A stretch of 9,939 nucleotides of DNA from an uncultured Ruminococcus sp. (GCA_946629405.1 CAMOXW010000251.1:1-9939); one strand, 5' to 3'; positions 1-5,864 are shown, counted from the first letter of the stretch. The notes: a model not told the origin generated them from the sequence alone. Program-made: numbers and translations.

Positions 1-39
1 AAGGATAGCACGCAGAAGGGTGTCCCTTCTGCCTGTTTC

Positions 40-90
40 GTGGGTCACTGAGTTCAGAACGCAAGTTCGAGGCTCGGTAACCCACTTTTT
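40..90 (+). terminator. Terminator-like hairpin of repeat unit 1
   Basis: A 13-pair stem with one C-A mismatch (40-52 with 73-85) is followed directly by TTTTT at 86-90. The loop holds a second arm with a GCAA tetraloop. It could end a transcript arriving from the left, or form the 3' end of a small RNA. Confidence 0.5.
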
Positions 91-133
91 CCGTTGAGGA
101 TAGTGTGCAGAGGGGAGCCCCCTCGGCGTTTTC

Positions 134-184
134 GTGGGCTATCGAATACGTAACGCAGGATTACAGCTCGGCAGCTCGCTTTTT
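134..184 (+). terminator. Terminator-like hairpin of repeat unit 2
   Basis: Bases 134-145 pair with 168-179 (11 of 12 pairs, three of them G-T), followed by TTTTT at 180-184. The inner arm is GTAA (150-153) with TTAC (161-164). Its base pairs differ from unit 1 but still match each other. Confidence 0.45.
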
Positions 185-229
185 CCGTTAAGGATAGCAC
201 GCAGAAGGGAGCCCCCTCGGGCAGTTTCG

Positions 230-280
230 GAGGTCACCGGATCCAGAACGCAGGTTCGCGGCTCGGTGACCCTCTTTTTT
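230..280 (+). terminator. Terminator-like hairpin of repeat unit 3
   Basis: Bases 230-239 pair with 264-274 with a one-base bulge, followed by TTTTTT at 275-280. It is the last unit of the array and the closest to the MORN gene promoter, so it could insulate that promoter from upstream transcription. Confidence 0.5.
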
Positions 281-367
281 ACCAGTGGAGCCCGAAAATG
301 GAAAAACTATCTTTTTTATGCAAGACAACTGCACAGTAGTTTCCTCTTATACTTTATTAATAAATTG

Positions 368-396
368 TTGACTTTGTATCTGTAATATGCTACAAT
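368..396 (+). promoter_or_regulatory. Sigma-A promoter of the MORN gene
   Basis: A -35 box TTGACT (368-373) and a -10 box TACAAT (391-396) are separated by exactly 17 bases. The expected start of transcription near 403 gives a leader of about 110 nt before the MORN start codon. Confidence 0.75.
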
Positions 397-402
397 ATAT
401 AG

Positions 403-512
403 GATGAATATTTTTCGGAACGCAAACCGAAGGCGGCGGTCACTGAGGACACATTTACTATAAAACTCGTCAGATTCTCCGCAAAGATCTGAAGCATCAA
501 GGAGAAGAAATT
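403..512 (+). other. Long 5' leader of the MORN gene, with hairpins
   Basis: The leader holds TTCGG (414-418) pairing with CCGAA (427-431), and CAGAT (471-475) pairing with ATCTG (487-491). The first arm contains GGAACGCAA and then GAAGGC, which recalls the inner arm of the tandem repeats (AGAACGCAA then GAGGC). It may be a decayed fourth copy or a related regulatory RNA. The ribosome site AAGGAG (499-504) lies 8 nt before the ATG. I recognise no known riboswitch. Confidence 0.4.
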
Positions 513-1655
513 ATGGGCATGTTAGACTTCTTAAAAATAAGTCACGGTATCGCAAACGGTATCAGCTACACCAGCAAAGCTCTCGGTACAGGCACATATT
601 CGGGACACGTGGGACCGTCGAGGCTTCCTGAGGGCCACGGGGTATTTATCAATGACCTTGAGATAGAATTCAACGGCGAATGGAAGGACGGAAAGCTCTG
701 CGGCTTCGGAAGAAAATACGCAAAAGGTTACTATGATATTATACGCGGGAACGACGAAGAGACAAGCAAATCCCTCGTGTATGCCGGCGACTTCAAGGAC
801 GACAAGTTTGACGGAAAGGGCAAGCTGTTCAATCAGAACGGCGACCTTGAATATGACGGCGAATGGGAGGAAGGCTGGAAGTCAGGCGAAGGAACTGAAT
901 ACCACCCCAACGGCTCGGTAAAATTCGTCGGAACATGGAAACGAGGAAAATACAACAGCAAGGGCGTTTACACCTATGAGAACGGCGATGTCCTCAAAGG
1001 CGAATGGCGCGACGGGCTGCTTGAAGGCTATGCCGAGCTCACAAAGCGTGACGGCTGTGTCTACACACGGTTCTATAAGCACGATGAGATGCTTATGGAG
1101 AAGCTTATAAGCGGTACTCCGCCTCCTGACCCCGGCGCATCAAGAACGCTCAGATTTGAAAACGGCGTTTATGAGGGCGAACTCGACTTTTCGGGCAGGA
1201 TGCACGGCAAGGGTGTTTTCACTTACTCAAACGGCGACCGATATGAAGGCGAATACAAGGAAGGCGCAAAGCACGGCAGAGGCGTTTTCACATGGGCAGA
1301 CGGCAGGTCTTATGAAGGCGAATACGAAGACGATATGAGAAGCGGCAGCGGCATCTTCCGCTATACGAACGGTGATGTCTATGACGGCGAATGGCAGGGC
1401 AACATCAAAAACGGCAAGGGCGTATTCTACTATAATAATGGCGACCGCTATGAGGGAAGCTTTGCAAACAGCCTCAAGGAAGGACACGGCATCTATTACT
1501 ACCAGAACGGCGATGTTTACGAAGGCGAATGGCAGGGCGACAAGCGCCACGGCGACGGCATACACACTCTGGCTGACGGCAAGAAAAAGCGCCAGAAATG
1601 GGACAATGACATTCTTGTGCGTGATTCGTTCATCGTAAAGATCAGCAGATCATAA
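513..1655 (+). CDS. MORN-repeat protein, cytoplasmic
   Basis: This 380-residue protein consists largely of MORN repeats, ~23-residue beta-hairpin units of the form Y-x-G-E-(W/Y/F)-x-x-G-x-x-x-G-x-G. There are two blocks: residues about 29-190, less regular, and 213-350, very regular (NGDRYEGEYKEGAKHGRGVF and close copies). They are joined by a linker that includes GTPPPDPGAS (201-210). No signal peptide or membrane segment is visible, so it is probably cytoplasmic. MORN proteins usually act as scaffolds or membrane-associated organisers, and no enzymatic domain is attached here. The start is set by AAGGAG 8 nt upstream. The gene stands alone, with its own promoter and terminator. The MORN assignment is firm; the cellular role is unknown. 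Confidence 0.93.
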   Translation: MGMLDFLKISHGIANGISYTSKALGTGTYSGHVGPSRLPEGHGVFINDLEIEFNGEWKDGKLCGFGRKYAKGYYDIIRGNDEETSKSLVYAGDFKDDKFDGKGKLFNQNGDLEYDGEWEEGWKSGEGTEYHPNGSVKFVGTWKRGKYNSKGVYTYENGDVLKGEWRDGLLEGYAELTKRDGCVYTRFYKHDEMLMEKLISGTPPPDPGASRTLRFENGVYEGELDFSGRMHGKGVFTYSNGDRYEGEYKEGAKHGRGVFTWADGRSYEGEYEDDMRSGSGIFRYTNGDVYDGEWQGNIKNGKGVFYYNNGDRYEGSFANSLKEGHGIYYYQNGDVYEGEWQGDKRHGDGIHTLADGKKKRQKWDNDILVRDSFIVKISRS

Positions 1656-1661
1656 AAATAA

Positions 1662-1697
1662 GGGAAGCTCATCTACAGAAGAGCTTCCCTCTTTTTT
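1662..1697. terminator. Two-way terminator between MORN and lipoprotein genes
   Basis: GGGAAGCTC (1662-1670) pairs perfectly with GAGCTTCCC (1681-1689). TCTTTTTT follows on the plus strand (1690-1697). Read on the minus strand, the same stem is followed by TTATTTTTAT (1652-1661). It therefore can end both convergent genes, which stop at 1655 and 1723. Confidence 0.9.
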
Positions 1698-1722
1698 GCG
1701 TTATATTGAAGTGTGGTGCTGC

Positions 1723-2631
1723 TTATTCGTTGTAGAACCAGAATGAGCTGCCTGCACCTGCGCCCTCTGCGGCGTCGTTCCAGTAAGCATTATAGTCGGA
1801 AGCAGAGAAGAATACAGAGCCGCTTCCGTTATCGTATTCGGTCGTATTGCTGAGGAGCACACCGTCCTCAGAGTAGCTGTAGGACTGCTTTGTACAATTG
1901 TTATACGTTACTGTGACACCTTCATCGGAAGCGGAAACAGCTCCGCTCATTGTCCATACACTGCCCTCAAAAGCGCTGCCGCTCCACTTGATCTGTATTG
2001 ATGCCTCGTTCTTGCCGCTGCACGAAACTGTCATCATTGCACGGCCGTTAGTGTATGTGCCGATAAAGTTCATCATCGGGTTCTGACCGTCGTTTGTGCT
2101 TGCAGTGTTCGCAGCATTGCTTTCAAGGGTGTAGCAGAACTGATAGCCTGAGTAATATGTTACCTGCTCAGGACCATTTCCGTTCGTTACAGGCTTGACA
2201 ACGACTACCCAGCAATCGAAGTCAGTGTCGGGAGCCTTGCCCTTTTCGCAGCTGACTATCTCAGCGCCGGAGCCAACTCGTGCTCTGACGTTGCTTATAG
2301 CTGTTTCACGGTCAACACCGATGCCATCGTTGTTGGTATTGCTTGTGACTGTTGTTGTGTTTGTGTCAGCGGCGGGAGCCGATACAGATGAAGCAGCTTC
2401 AGCAGCCTGAGTATGCTCTGCCTTCTTTGCAGCAGTCGTATTTGCTGTTGTAGTTGCTGCTGTTCCTTCAACAGCGGCAGATGTTCCCGGGACGGGTGAG
2501 GATATGCTCGATCCGACGTCAGTTCCGCAGCCTGTCAGCATTGCAGCTGCGCCGGAAAGTGTAATAACTGCGGCAGCCATCATTGCTGCAAATCTCTTGT
2601 TCTTCTTTACGTTGTTCTGTGTGTTTTTCAT
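1723..2631 (-). CDS. Secreted lipoprotein with Thr/Ala-rich linker
   Basis: The 302-residue product has a lipoprotein signal: a basic start (KKNKR, 9-13), a hydrophobic stretch (14-31), then lipobox LTGC with Cys35 as the likely lipidated residue. Residues 36-100 are a Ser/Thr/Ala-rich linker. Residues about 105-170 (RETAISNVRARVG... then a WVVVVKPV strand) resemble a PepSY-type helix-strand module, a weak assignment. Residues about 185-300 look like a beta-rich domain (GTYTNGRAMM, then strands ending in SSFWFYNE) of a sort common in clostridial lipoproteins. Several Cys (128, 140, 166, 204, 246) could form disulfides. I chose the ATG at 2631 because AGGAGG lies 8 nt upstream (2640-2645); an in-frame ATG at 2658 has no such site. 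It probably sits on the outer face of the membrane; function unknown. Confidence 0.88.
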   Translation of the reverse strand: MKNTQNNVKKNKRFAAMMAAAVITLSGAAAMLTGCGTDVGSSISSPVPGTSAAVEGTAATTTANTTAAKKAEHTQAAEAASSVSAPAADTNTTTVTSNTNNDGIGVDRETAISNVRARVGSGAEIVSCEKGKAPDTDFDCWVVVVKPVTNGNGPEQVTYYSGYQFCYTLESNAANTASTNDGQNPMMNFIGTYTNGRAMMTVSCSGKNEASIQIKWSGSAFEGSVWTMSGAVSASDEGVTVTYNNCTKQSYSYSEDGVLLSNTTEYDNGSGSVFFSASDYNAYWNDAAEGAGAGSSFWFYNE

Positions 2632-2639
2632 TTTTGATT

Positions 2640-2645
2640 CCTCCT
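2640..2645 (-). promoter_or_regulatory. Ribosome site that sets the lipoprotein start
   Basis: AGGAGG (minus strand) lies 8 nt before the ATG at 2631. It lies inside the extension that would begin at 2658, so the longer start is unlikely. Confidence 0.8.
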
Positions 2646-2684
2646 GAGAATTTCGCATTCAGCGTTTTTGTTTTCCATGACTAT

Positions 2685-2713
2685 ATCATATCACATTTCT
2701 CCCGGGAGCACAA
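2685..2713 (-). promoter_or_regulatory. Promoter of the lipoprotein gene with a palindrome in the spacer
   Basis: On the minus strand, TTGTGC (2708-2713) and TATGAT (2685-2690) are 17 bases apart, with TGA just before the -10 (extended -10). The spacer carries the perfect 10-bp palindrome CTCCCGGGAG (2699-2708), which touches the -35. That is where a repressor would block RNA polymerase. Confidence 0.6.
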
Positions 2714-2733
2714 TAGATAATATATTAACGATC

Positions 2734-2783
2734 TGTAGCAAAAGCTACACTCCCACACAAAAATGTAAATTAAGCTACAGCTT
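2734..2783. promoter_or_regulatory. Cluster of GCTACA repeats upstream of the lipoprotein promoter
   Basis: TGTAGC (2734-2739), GCTACA (2744-2749) and GCTACA (2774-2779) form one inverted and one direct repeat. The first two make a 6-bp hairpin around AAAA, and the third sits within AAGCT-AC-AGCTT (2772-2783). They lie just upstream of the -35 box, a typical place for activator sites. No regulator is recognised. Confidence 0.35.
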
Positions 2784-2810
2784 CCGCGCAAATTGTTTCA
2801 TGTGGAACAA

Positions 2811-2846
2811 AGAACCACCTGAGCCGTTATGAGCCCAGGTGGTTCT
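2811..2846 (-). terminator. Terminator of the sigma/anti-sigma-dockerin operon
   Basis: An 11-bp perfect stem (2811-2821 with 2836-2846) lies 8 bases past the stop codon. On the minus strand it is followed by TTTGTT, a short and imperfect T-run. It also falls upstream of the lipoprotein promoter and would keep the two units apart. Confidence 0.75.
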
Positions 2847-2854
2847 GTTATTGC

Positions 2855-4534
2855 TTATTTGATAACTATAATGCCGGCGTCCATTTTCTGTATTTCAAGT
2901 GCGTCGCTGCCTGTTACGCTTCCGTCACCGTTGACATCGGCGTTCTCCTTGCCCTGCGGCTTGAGGTTGAATTTGTCGCGGTTAGCGATGAACTGTAATA
3001 TCGCTACTGAATCAGCTACGCTCACCGTGCCGTCGCAGTTTGCGTCGCCCTTGGGGAAGCTTATAGTCGTTTCGGGAACCGCGGAGGTGCTGACATCGGG
3101 GGTAAGCTCGGGATAGTTTGCTCTGATGAATACGCTTGCTCCCATTACATCATAAAGGTCGCCGCTTATGCCATTCTCATTGAGGTCGAATTCAGTATCG
3201 AGGAAGCTGCGGATACTTCTGGGAAGCTTGGTATCTTTTTCCGGAGTTTTTGCCCATATCTCCTTCTCGTACTGCTGGAGGAAGCTGAAGTCGTCCTTGT
3301 CGATGATGCCGTTTCCGTTTACATCGGGGAGGTCAGCTGTTCCGTTTTTAACGGCTGCGCTCCACTTATCATAGAAAAGGTTGAAGGTGGTTTCGTTGAA
3401 GCTTATCTTTGTGGTGGTAAATCCGTGGCTTCCGGCGTACTGGCTGACAAAGCTGTATAAGTTTATGCGGTCATAAAGCGGCAGACCTTCGCAGCCGGGA
3501 CGGTTTTCGGTGTAGTATTCTGGCTTTGCATAGATGAGCTTGTATTCATTGTTCATAAAGTAGAGCTCGATCATATTCTGGAAGCCGATCCTTACGATAG
3601 ACTCAGGGTTTTCCTTTTCCTGATAGGCGAATCCGTATGTCTTTTCAAATTCGATATTTGCCTTTTCGAGCTTTACGCAGTTCTTGAAAACGGCCTCGGA
3701 GATGCTGTCGTCAGAATCGGGATATTCCCTGTATTTCGTTATATCTACAGCATCGGAGCCAACGATAGACGCATATTCCGCTTCTGGTACTTTATATCCG
3801 AACTGGTATTCTGTATAGTCCTGAACGTCGTGGAGGTCGAATACTCCGTCACCGTTGAGGTCGAAAAGCGGCTCAAGGTCGCCGGGGAATGCGCCTCTCA
3901 TCTGATTGAGCAGACTTGTGCGTGTTCCTCCTATGAAATAGAAGAAGTAGTCGAATCTGAACATCTGATCATAGTTGGTGAGAGCGTCAAATACAACAAC
4001 GTCGGAGTAATACTCTTCCGTGAAGTATTCGGGCTTGAGAGTGTGTGTCAGGTGATAACGGGCGAGAAGCTTGGAATCCAGTGTTGCGATCGCAGAAGGC
4101 CAGTAGTACTTGCTCTTGGCAAAAAGCTCCTTGTTGCGTATACTCTCTCTGTTTTCGAGGAATTCTCTTATTTCCTCCGGGAGCTCGTTCAAATCATAAT
4201 TCACGAGGCTTTTAGCAAAAAGCTCGGCATATTGCGTATCATCGGGATTATTGATAAGGTAATCGCGCAGCTCATAGAAATAGAGAAGTGCTGTATCGCG
4301 CATATCGAGCTCGCCGTTGCGGTCGATGTCGATGTCGATGAGTCCCTGGTCTATCCTGTCGAACAGCTCCTGCTCTGCGGGACTTATCTCGGATACCTCC
4401 TCTGAGTATCTTGAGGTGCCGAGACCGTATCTCTCAGCGGGGTCTTTGTAAGCAAGGTCTGCGGTATATGCATTATTAGCTGCGATAGGGTTCAGCATAA
4501 TTGCTGATGAAAGTAAACTTATTGCTTTTTTCAT
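2855..4534 (-). CDS. Internal-start product: secreted dockerin protein
   Basis: An in-frame ATG at 4534 (codon 184 of the longer gene) has AAAGGAG (4542-4548) exactly 7 nt upstream. It opens a textbook signal peptide: MKK, a hydrophobic core ISLLSSAIMLNPIAA, then a probable cut near NNAYTA. The 559-residue product would be secreted and carry the four EF-hand-type loops and the dockerin, without the anti-sigma part. This would be an ordinary cellulosome-associated protein, probably once a separate gene. Whether both products are made cannot be told from sequence. Confidence 0.55.
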   Translation of the reverse strand: MKKAISLLSSAIMLNPIAANNAYTADLAYKDPAERYGLGTSRYSEEVSEISPAEQELFDRIDQGLIDIDIDRNGELDMRDTALLYFYELRDYLINNPDDTQYAELFAKSLVNYDLNELPEEIREFLENRESIRNKELFAKSKYYWPSAIATLDSKLLARYHLTHTLKPEYFTEEYYSDVVVFDALTNYDQMFRFDYFFYFIGGTRTSLLNQMRGAFPGDLEPLFDLNGDGVFDLHDVQDYTEYQFGYKVPEAEYASIVGSDAVDITKYREYPDSDDSISEAVFKNCVKLEKANIEFEKTYGFAYQEKENPESIVRIGFQNMIELYFMNNEYKLIYAKPEYYTENRPGCEGLPLYDRINLYSFVSQYAGSHGFTTTKISFNETTFNLFYDKWSAAVKNGTADLPDVNGNGIIDKDDFSFLQQYEKEIWAKTPEKDTKLPRSIRSFLDTEFDLNENGISGDLYDVMGASVFIRANYPELTPDVSTSAVPETTISFPKGDANCDGTVSVADSVAILQFIANRDKFNLKPQGKENADVNGDGSVTGSDALEIQKMDAGIIVIK

Positions 4535-5083
4535 ATCGAAACTCCTTTCGTCTTCCTGAGCGTCGGTGGTCATCGCCGGCTGTACCGTTGTCTGCGGGAC
4601 ATCAGTAACAGCTGCGGTAGTTTGCTGTACCGGTGCTGTTGCTTTTGCGGCTGCGGAAGTCACCGACGGTGATGATCTTGTTATCTGTGCGGCTGTGACG
4701 TTTGTATCTGCTTTTACAGACGTTTCAGCGGGAGAATATGAGTCCTTATTATTGGCTGCTGTGGTGGGAGATGTCTCTCCGACAATGCCGGATGTGGCTG
4801 CGGCTGTAGTGCCTGCACGTGTTGCCGTGCTGACCTGTGATGCTGCTGTGGTCGTGATGTATCCGGTCGCTGCGGTTGATGCGGTCTCAACGCCGGTATA
4901 TCTGCGCGGAGAGTATTTTCCGTTTCCGCCGAGCGCTATGCCTGAAATTCCGATAACGAGCAGTACAGCTGCCGCAGAGAGTGCAAAGGTATAGTATCTG
5001 GGTCTGCGTGCCGGAACATTTGCCTCATCTATCAGATCATCGTCAATATGACTGATACCCTCATAAAGCTTCATATCACTCAA
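2855..5083 (-). CDS. Anti-sigma factor / calcium-loop / dockerin fusion protein
   Basis: The 742 codons read as two proteins in one frame. Residues 1-30 (MKLYEGISHIDDDLIDEA) match the short cytoplasmic segment typical of clostridial anti-sigma factors encoded after ECF sigma genes. One membrane helix follows (31-52), then a Ser/Thr/Ala linker (60-170). A second hydrophobic stretch at 184-207 looks like a complete signal peptide. The rest is extracellular, with EF-hand-type loops at 252-263, 408-419 and 587-598, a degenerate one at 633-645, and a C-terminal type I dockerin (loops 680-691 and 716-727). The region between is Tyr/Asp/Glu-rich and unrecognised. The start is TTG at 5083 with AGGAGG 9 nt upstream, overlapping the sigma stop by 8 bp. 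The likely role is to hold the sigma factor inactive and respond to an extracellular cue; the dockerin could tie it to a cohesin. Sensing is inferred. Confidence 0.85.
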   Translation of the reverse strand: MSDMKLYEGISHIDDDLIDEANVPARRPRYYTFALSAAAVLLVIGISGIALGGNGKYSPRRYTGVETASTAATGYITTTAASQVSTATRAGTTAAATSGIVGETSPTTAANNKDSYSPAETSVKADTNVTAAQITRSSPSVTSAAAKATAPVQQTTAAVTDVPQTTVQPAMTTDAQEDERSFDMKKAISLLSSAIMLNPIAANNAYTADLAYKDPAERYGLGTSRYSEEVSEISPAEQELFDRIDQGLIDIDIDRNGELDMRDTALLYFYELRDYLINNPDDTQYAELFAKSLVNYDLNELPEEIREFLENRESIRNKELFAKSKYYWPSAIATLDSKLLARYHLTHTLKPEYFTEEYYSDVVVFDALTNYDQMFRFDYFFYFIGGTRTSLLNQMRGAFPGDLEPLFDLNGDGVFDLHDVQDYTEYQFGYKVPEAEYASIVGSDAVDITKYREYPDSDDSISEAVFKNCVKLEKANIEFEKTYGFAYQEKENPESIVRIGFQNMIELYFMNNEYKLIYAKPEYYTENRPGCEGLPLYDRINLYSFVSQYAGSHGFTTTKISFNETTFNLFYDKWSAAVKNGTADLPDVNGNGIIDKDDFSFLQQYEKEIWAKTPEKDTKLPRSIRSFLDTEFDLNENGISGDLYDVMGASVFIRANYPELTPDVSTSAVPETTISFPKGDANCDGTVSVADSVAILQFIANRDKFNLKPQGKENADVNGDGSVTGSDALEIQKMDAGIIVIK
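4542..4548 (-). promoter_or_regulatory. Internal ribosome site at the anti-sigma/dockerin junction
   Basis: AAAGGAG on the minus strand, 7 nt before an in-frame ATG that begins a signal peptide. A site of this strength and spacing is unlikely by chance at exactly the domain boundary. In the +1 frame the ATGA here would also be a stop, the usual 4-bp overlap of coupled genes. Confidence 0.65.
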
Positions 5084-5636
5084 TGAAATACCCCTCCTTC
5101 TGCAAATATTCTTTCAGCTTTTTCCTTACGCGGAAAAGATATGTAGCGACTGTTTTTTCGTTCATACCATAGAATCTTGCTACCTCTTCAATTGATTCGG
5201 AATACCAGTACCGGCGTACAAATACCTTTCGGTGCTTTTCCGGCTGAGTCCTGAGGAAGCTGCTTATCGCCGCGCCGAGCTGCTCGGCAGCAACGTTGTC
5301 CTCGATGCTTTTGCCTGCCGGAATGCACTCTGACAGCTCGTCCAGTGAAACAGACATATCCGGACTCCGCTTATCGGCAGTATTGTACTTGAGAATATTG
5401 AGTGCTGCATTCCTCACAAGCCTGCAAAGATAGTTTTTCAGACTTGCCGGACGATTCGGCGGTATCGAGCGCCAGACGTCCATATAGGCAGTATTTACGC
5501 ATTCTTCGCGGTCTTCCTGCTGCGAGAGTATACCTCCTGCAACGTGAAAGCACAGCTTTTCGTAGCTCTTCTTCATTTCAGAGACAGCCTGTTCATCTCT
5601 TTCCCATAACAATTCAATGATCGATGCATCGTTCAA
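5076..5636 (-). CDS. ECF-type RNA polymerase sigma factor
   Basis: The 186-residue length fits group 4 (extracytoplasmic function) sigma factors, which keep only regions 2 and 4. Region 2 spans about residues 10-85, with DREECVNTAYMDVWRSIP (42-59) for core and -10 contacts and LKNYLCRLVRNAALNILK (66-83). Region 4 spans about 120-180, with a helix-turn-helix at 147-173 (SIEEVARFYGMNEKTVATYL) that would read the -35 box. It directs polymerase to a set of promoters when released by its anti-sigma partner, encoded next with an 8-bp overlap. The start is TTG at 5636: AGGAGG lies 7 nt upstream and there is no ATG before codon 21. The upstream promoter looks like sigma-A rather than ECF type, so self-activation is not evident. 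Target genes are unknown. Confidence 0.93.
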   Translation of the reverse strand: MNDASIIELLWERDEQAVSEMKKSYEKLCFHVAGGILSQQEDREECVNTAYMDVWRSIPPNRPASLKNYLCRLVRNAALNILKYNTADKRSPDMSVSLDELSECIPAGKSIEDNVAAEQLGAAISSFLRTQPEKHRKVFVRRYWYSESIEEVARFYGMNEKTVATYLFRVRKKLKEYLQKEGYFIE

Positions 5637-5643
5637 GACTCAA

Positions 5644-5651
5644 CCTCCTTT
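5644..5651 (-). promoter_or_regulatory. Ribosome site that sets the sigma factor TTG start
   Basis: AAAGGAGG on the minus strand with 7 nt to the TTG at 5636. It is the only strong site near the 5' end of the frame and decides in favour of a TTG start. Confidence 0.75.
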
Positions 5652-5723
5652 CTGAGGCCTTCTGATAATAATAACAACTTTATTTCAGCTGCATTTCACT
5701 TTTTTTCAAAAAAATCTGTTTAT

Positions 5724-5752
5724 ATTATATCACTTCGATATGGGAATAGCAA
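5724..5752 (-). promoter_or_regulatory. Promoter of the sigma/anti-sigma operon
   Basis: Minus strand TTGCTA (5747-5752) and TATAAT (5724-5729) with a 17-base spacer, and TGA before the -10. Transcription would start near 5717. The ~80-nt leader holds a TTTTTTTGAAAAAAA fold-back (about 5700-5714). Confidence 0.75.
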
Positions 5753-5784
5753 CTCAACGGCTCTCACTATGCGGTCAGCAGAGA

Positions 5785-5831
5785 CAAAAATGACCCCGGG
5801 CACCGTCAGCAGGCTGAGATGCTCGGGGTCA
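5785..5831 (-). terminator. Terminator of the ABC transporter operon
   Basis: TGACCCCG (minus strand, 5824-5831) pairs with CGGGGTCA (5791-5798), and two further GC pairs follow past one mismatch. The loop contains its own TCAGC-GCTGA hairpin (5806-5817). TTTTTG follows at 5785-5790. It separates the permease (stop at 5865) from the sigma operon promoter. Confidence 0.85.
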
Positions 5832-5864
5832 TTCATTATTTAGTTTTATGGCAGGTCAGCCATA

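Larger units (their letters stand above)
1..280 (+). repeat. Three tandem ~94-bp structured repeats, each ending in a T-run
   Basis: Units run 1-95, 96-189 and 190-280, with a period of 95 then 94. Each starts (A/G)AGGATAG and the first two end TTTTTCCGTT, so the array probably continues upstream of the window. Each unit has a short first hairpin (unit 1: GCAGAAGGG at 12-20 with CCCTTCTGC at 24-32; unit 2: 110-115 with 119-124). A long second hairpin follows (40-52 with 73-85; 134-145 with 168-179; 230-241 with 263-274), then five or six T. Inside the second hairpin sits a small arm, for example GAAC-GCAA-GTTC at 57-68. Paired bases change together between units: T41-A84 becomes T135-G178 and A231-T273. 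This points to selection on RNA structure. I do not recognise the family. It could be a set of small RNAs, serial terminators or a non-coding repeat element. Confidence 0.85.

Noticed and set aside
61..80. tRNA-like T-arm (GTTCGAGGC)
   Set aside because: It is not kept in unit 2 and there is no acceptor, D or anticodon arm.
1..280. CRISPR array
   Set aside because: Whole ~94-bp units repeat head to tail with no variable spacers and no cas genes nearby.
134..385. 83-codon plus-strand open frame over the repeats
   Set aside because: It crosses two repeat units and their T-runs, has no ribosome site, and the repeats show RNA-type rather than codon-type conservation.
3830..4405. 191-codon plus-strand open frame
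   Set aside because: It lies fully antisense to the dockerin protein, has no ribosome site or recognisable domain, and is explained by the codon use of the real gene.
4566..4994. 142-codon plus-strand Ala/Val-rich frame
   Set aside because: It is the antisense shadow of the Thr/Ala/Ser-rich linker of the anti-sigma protein.
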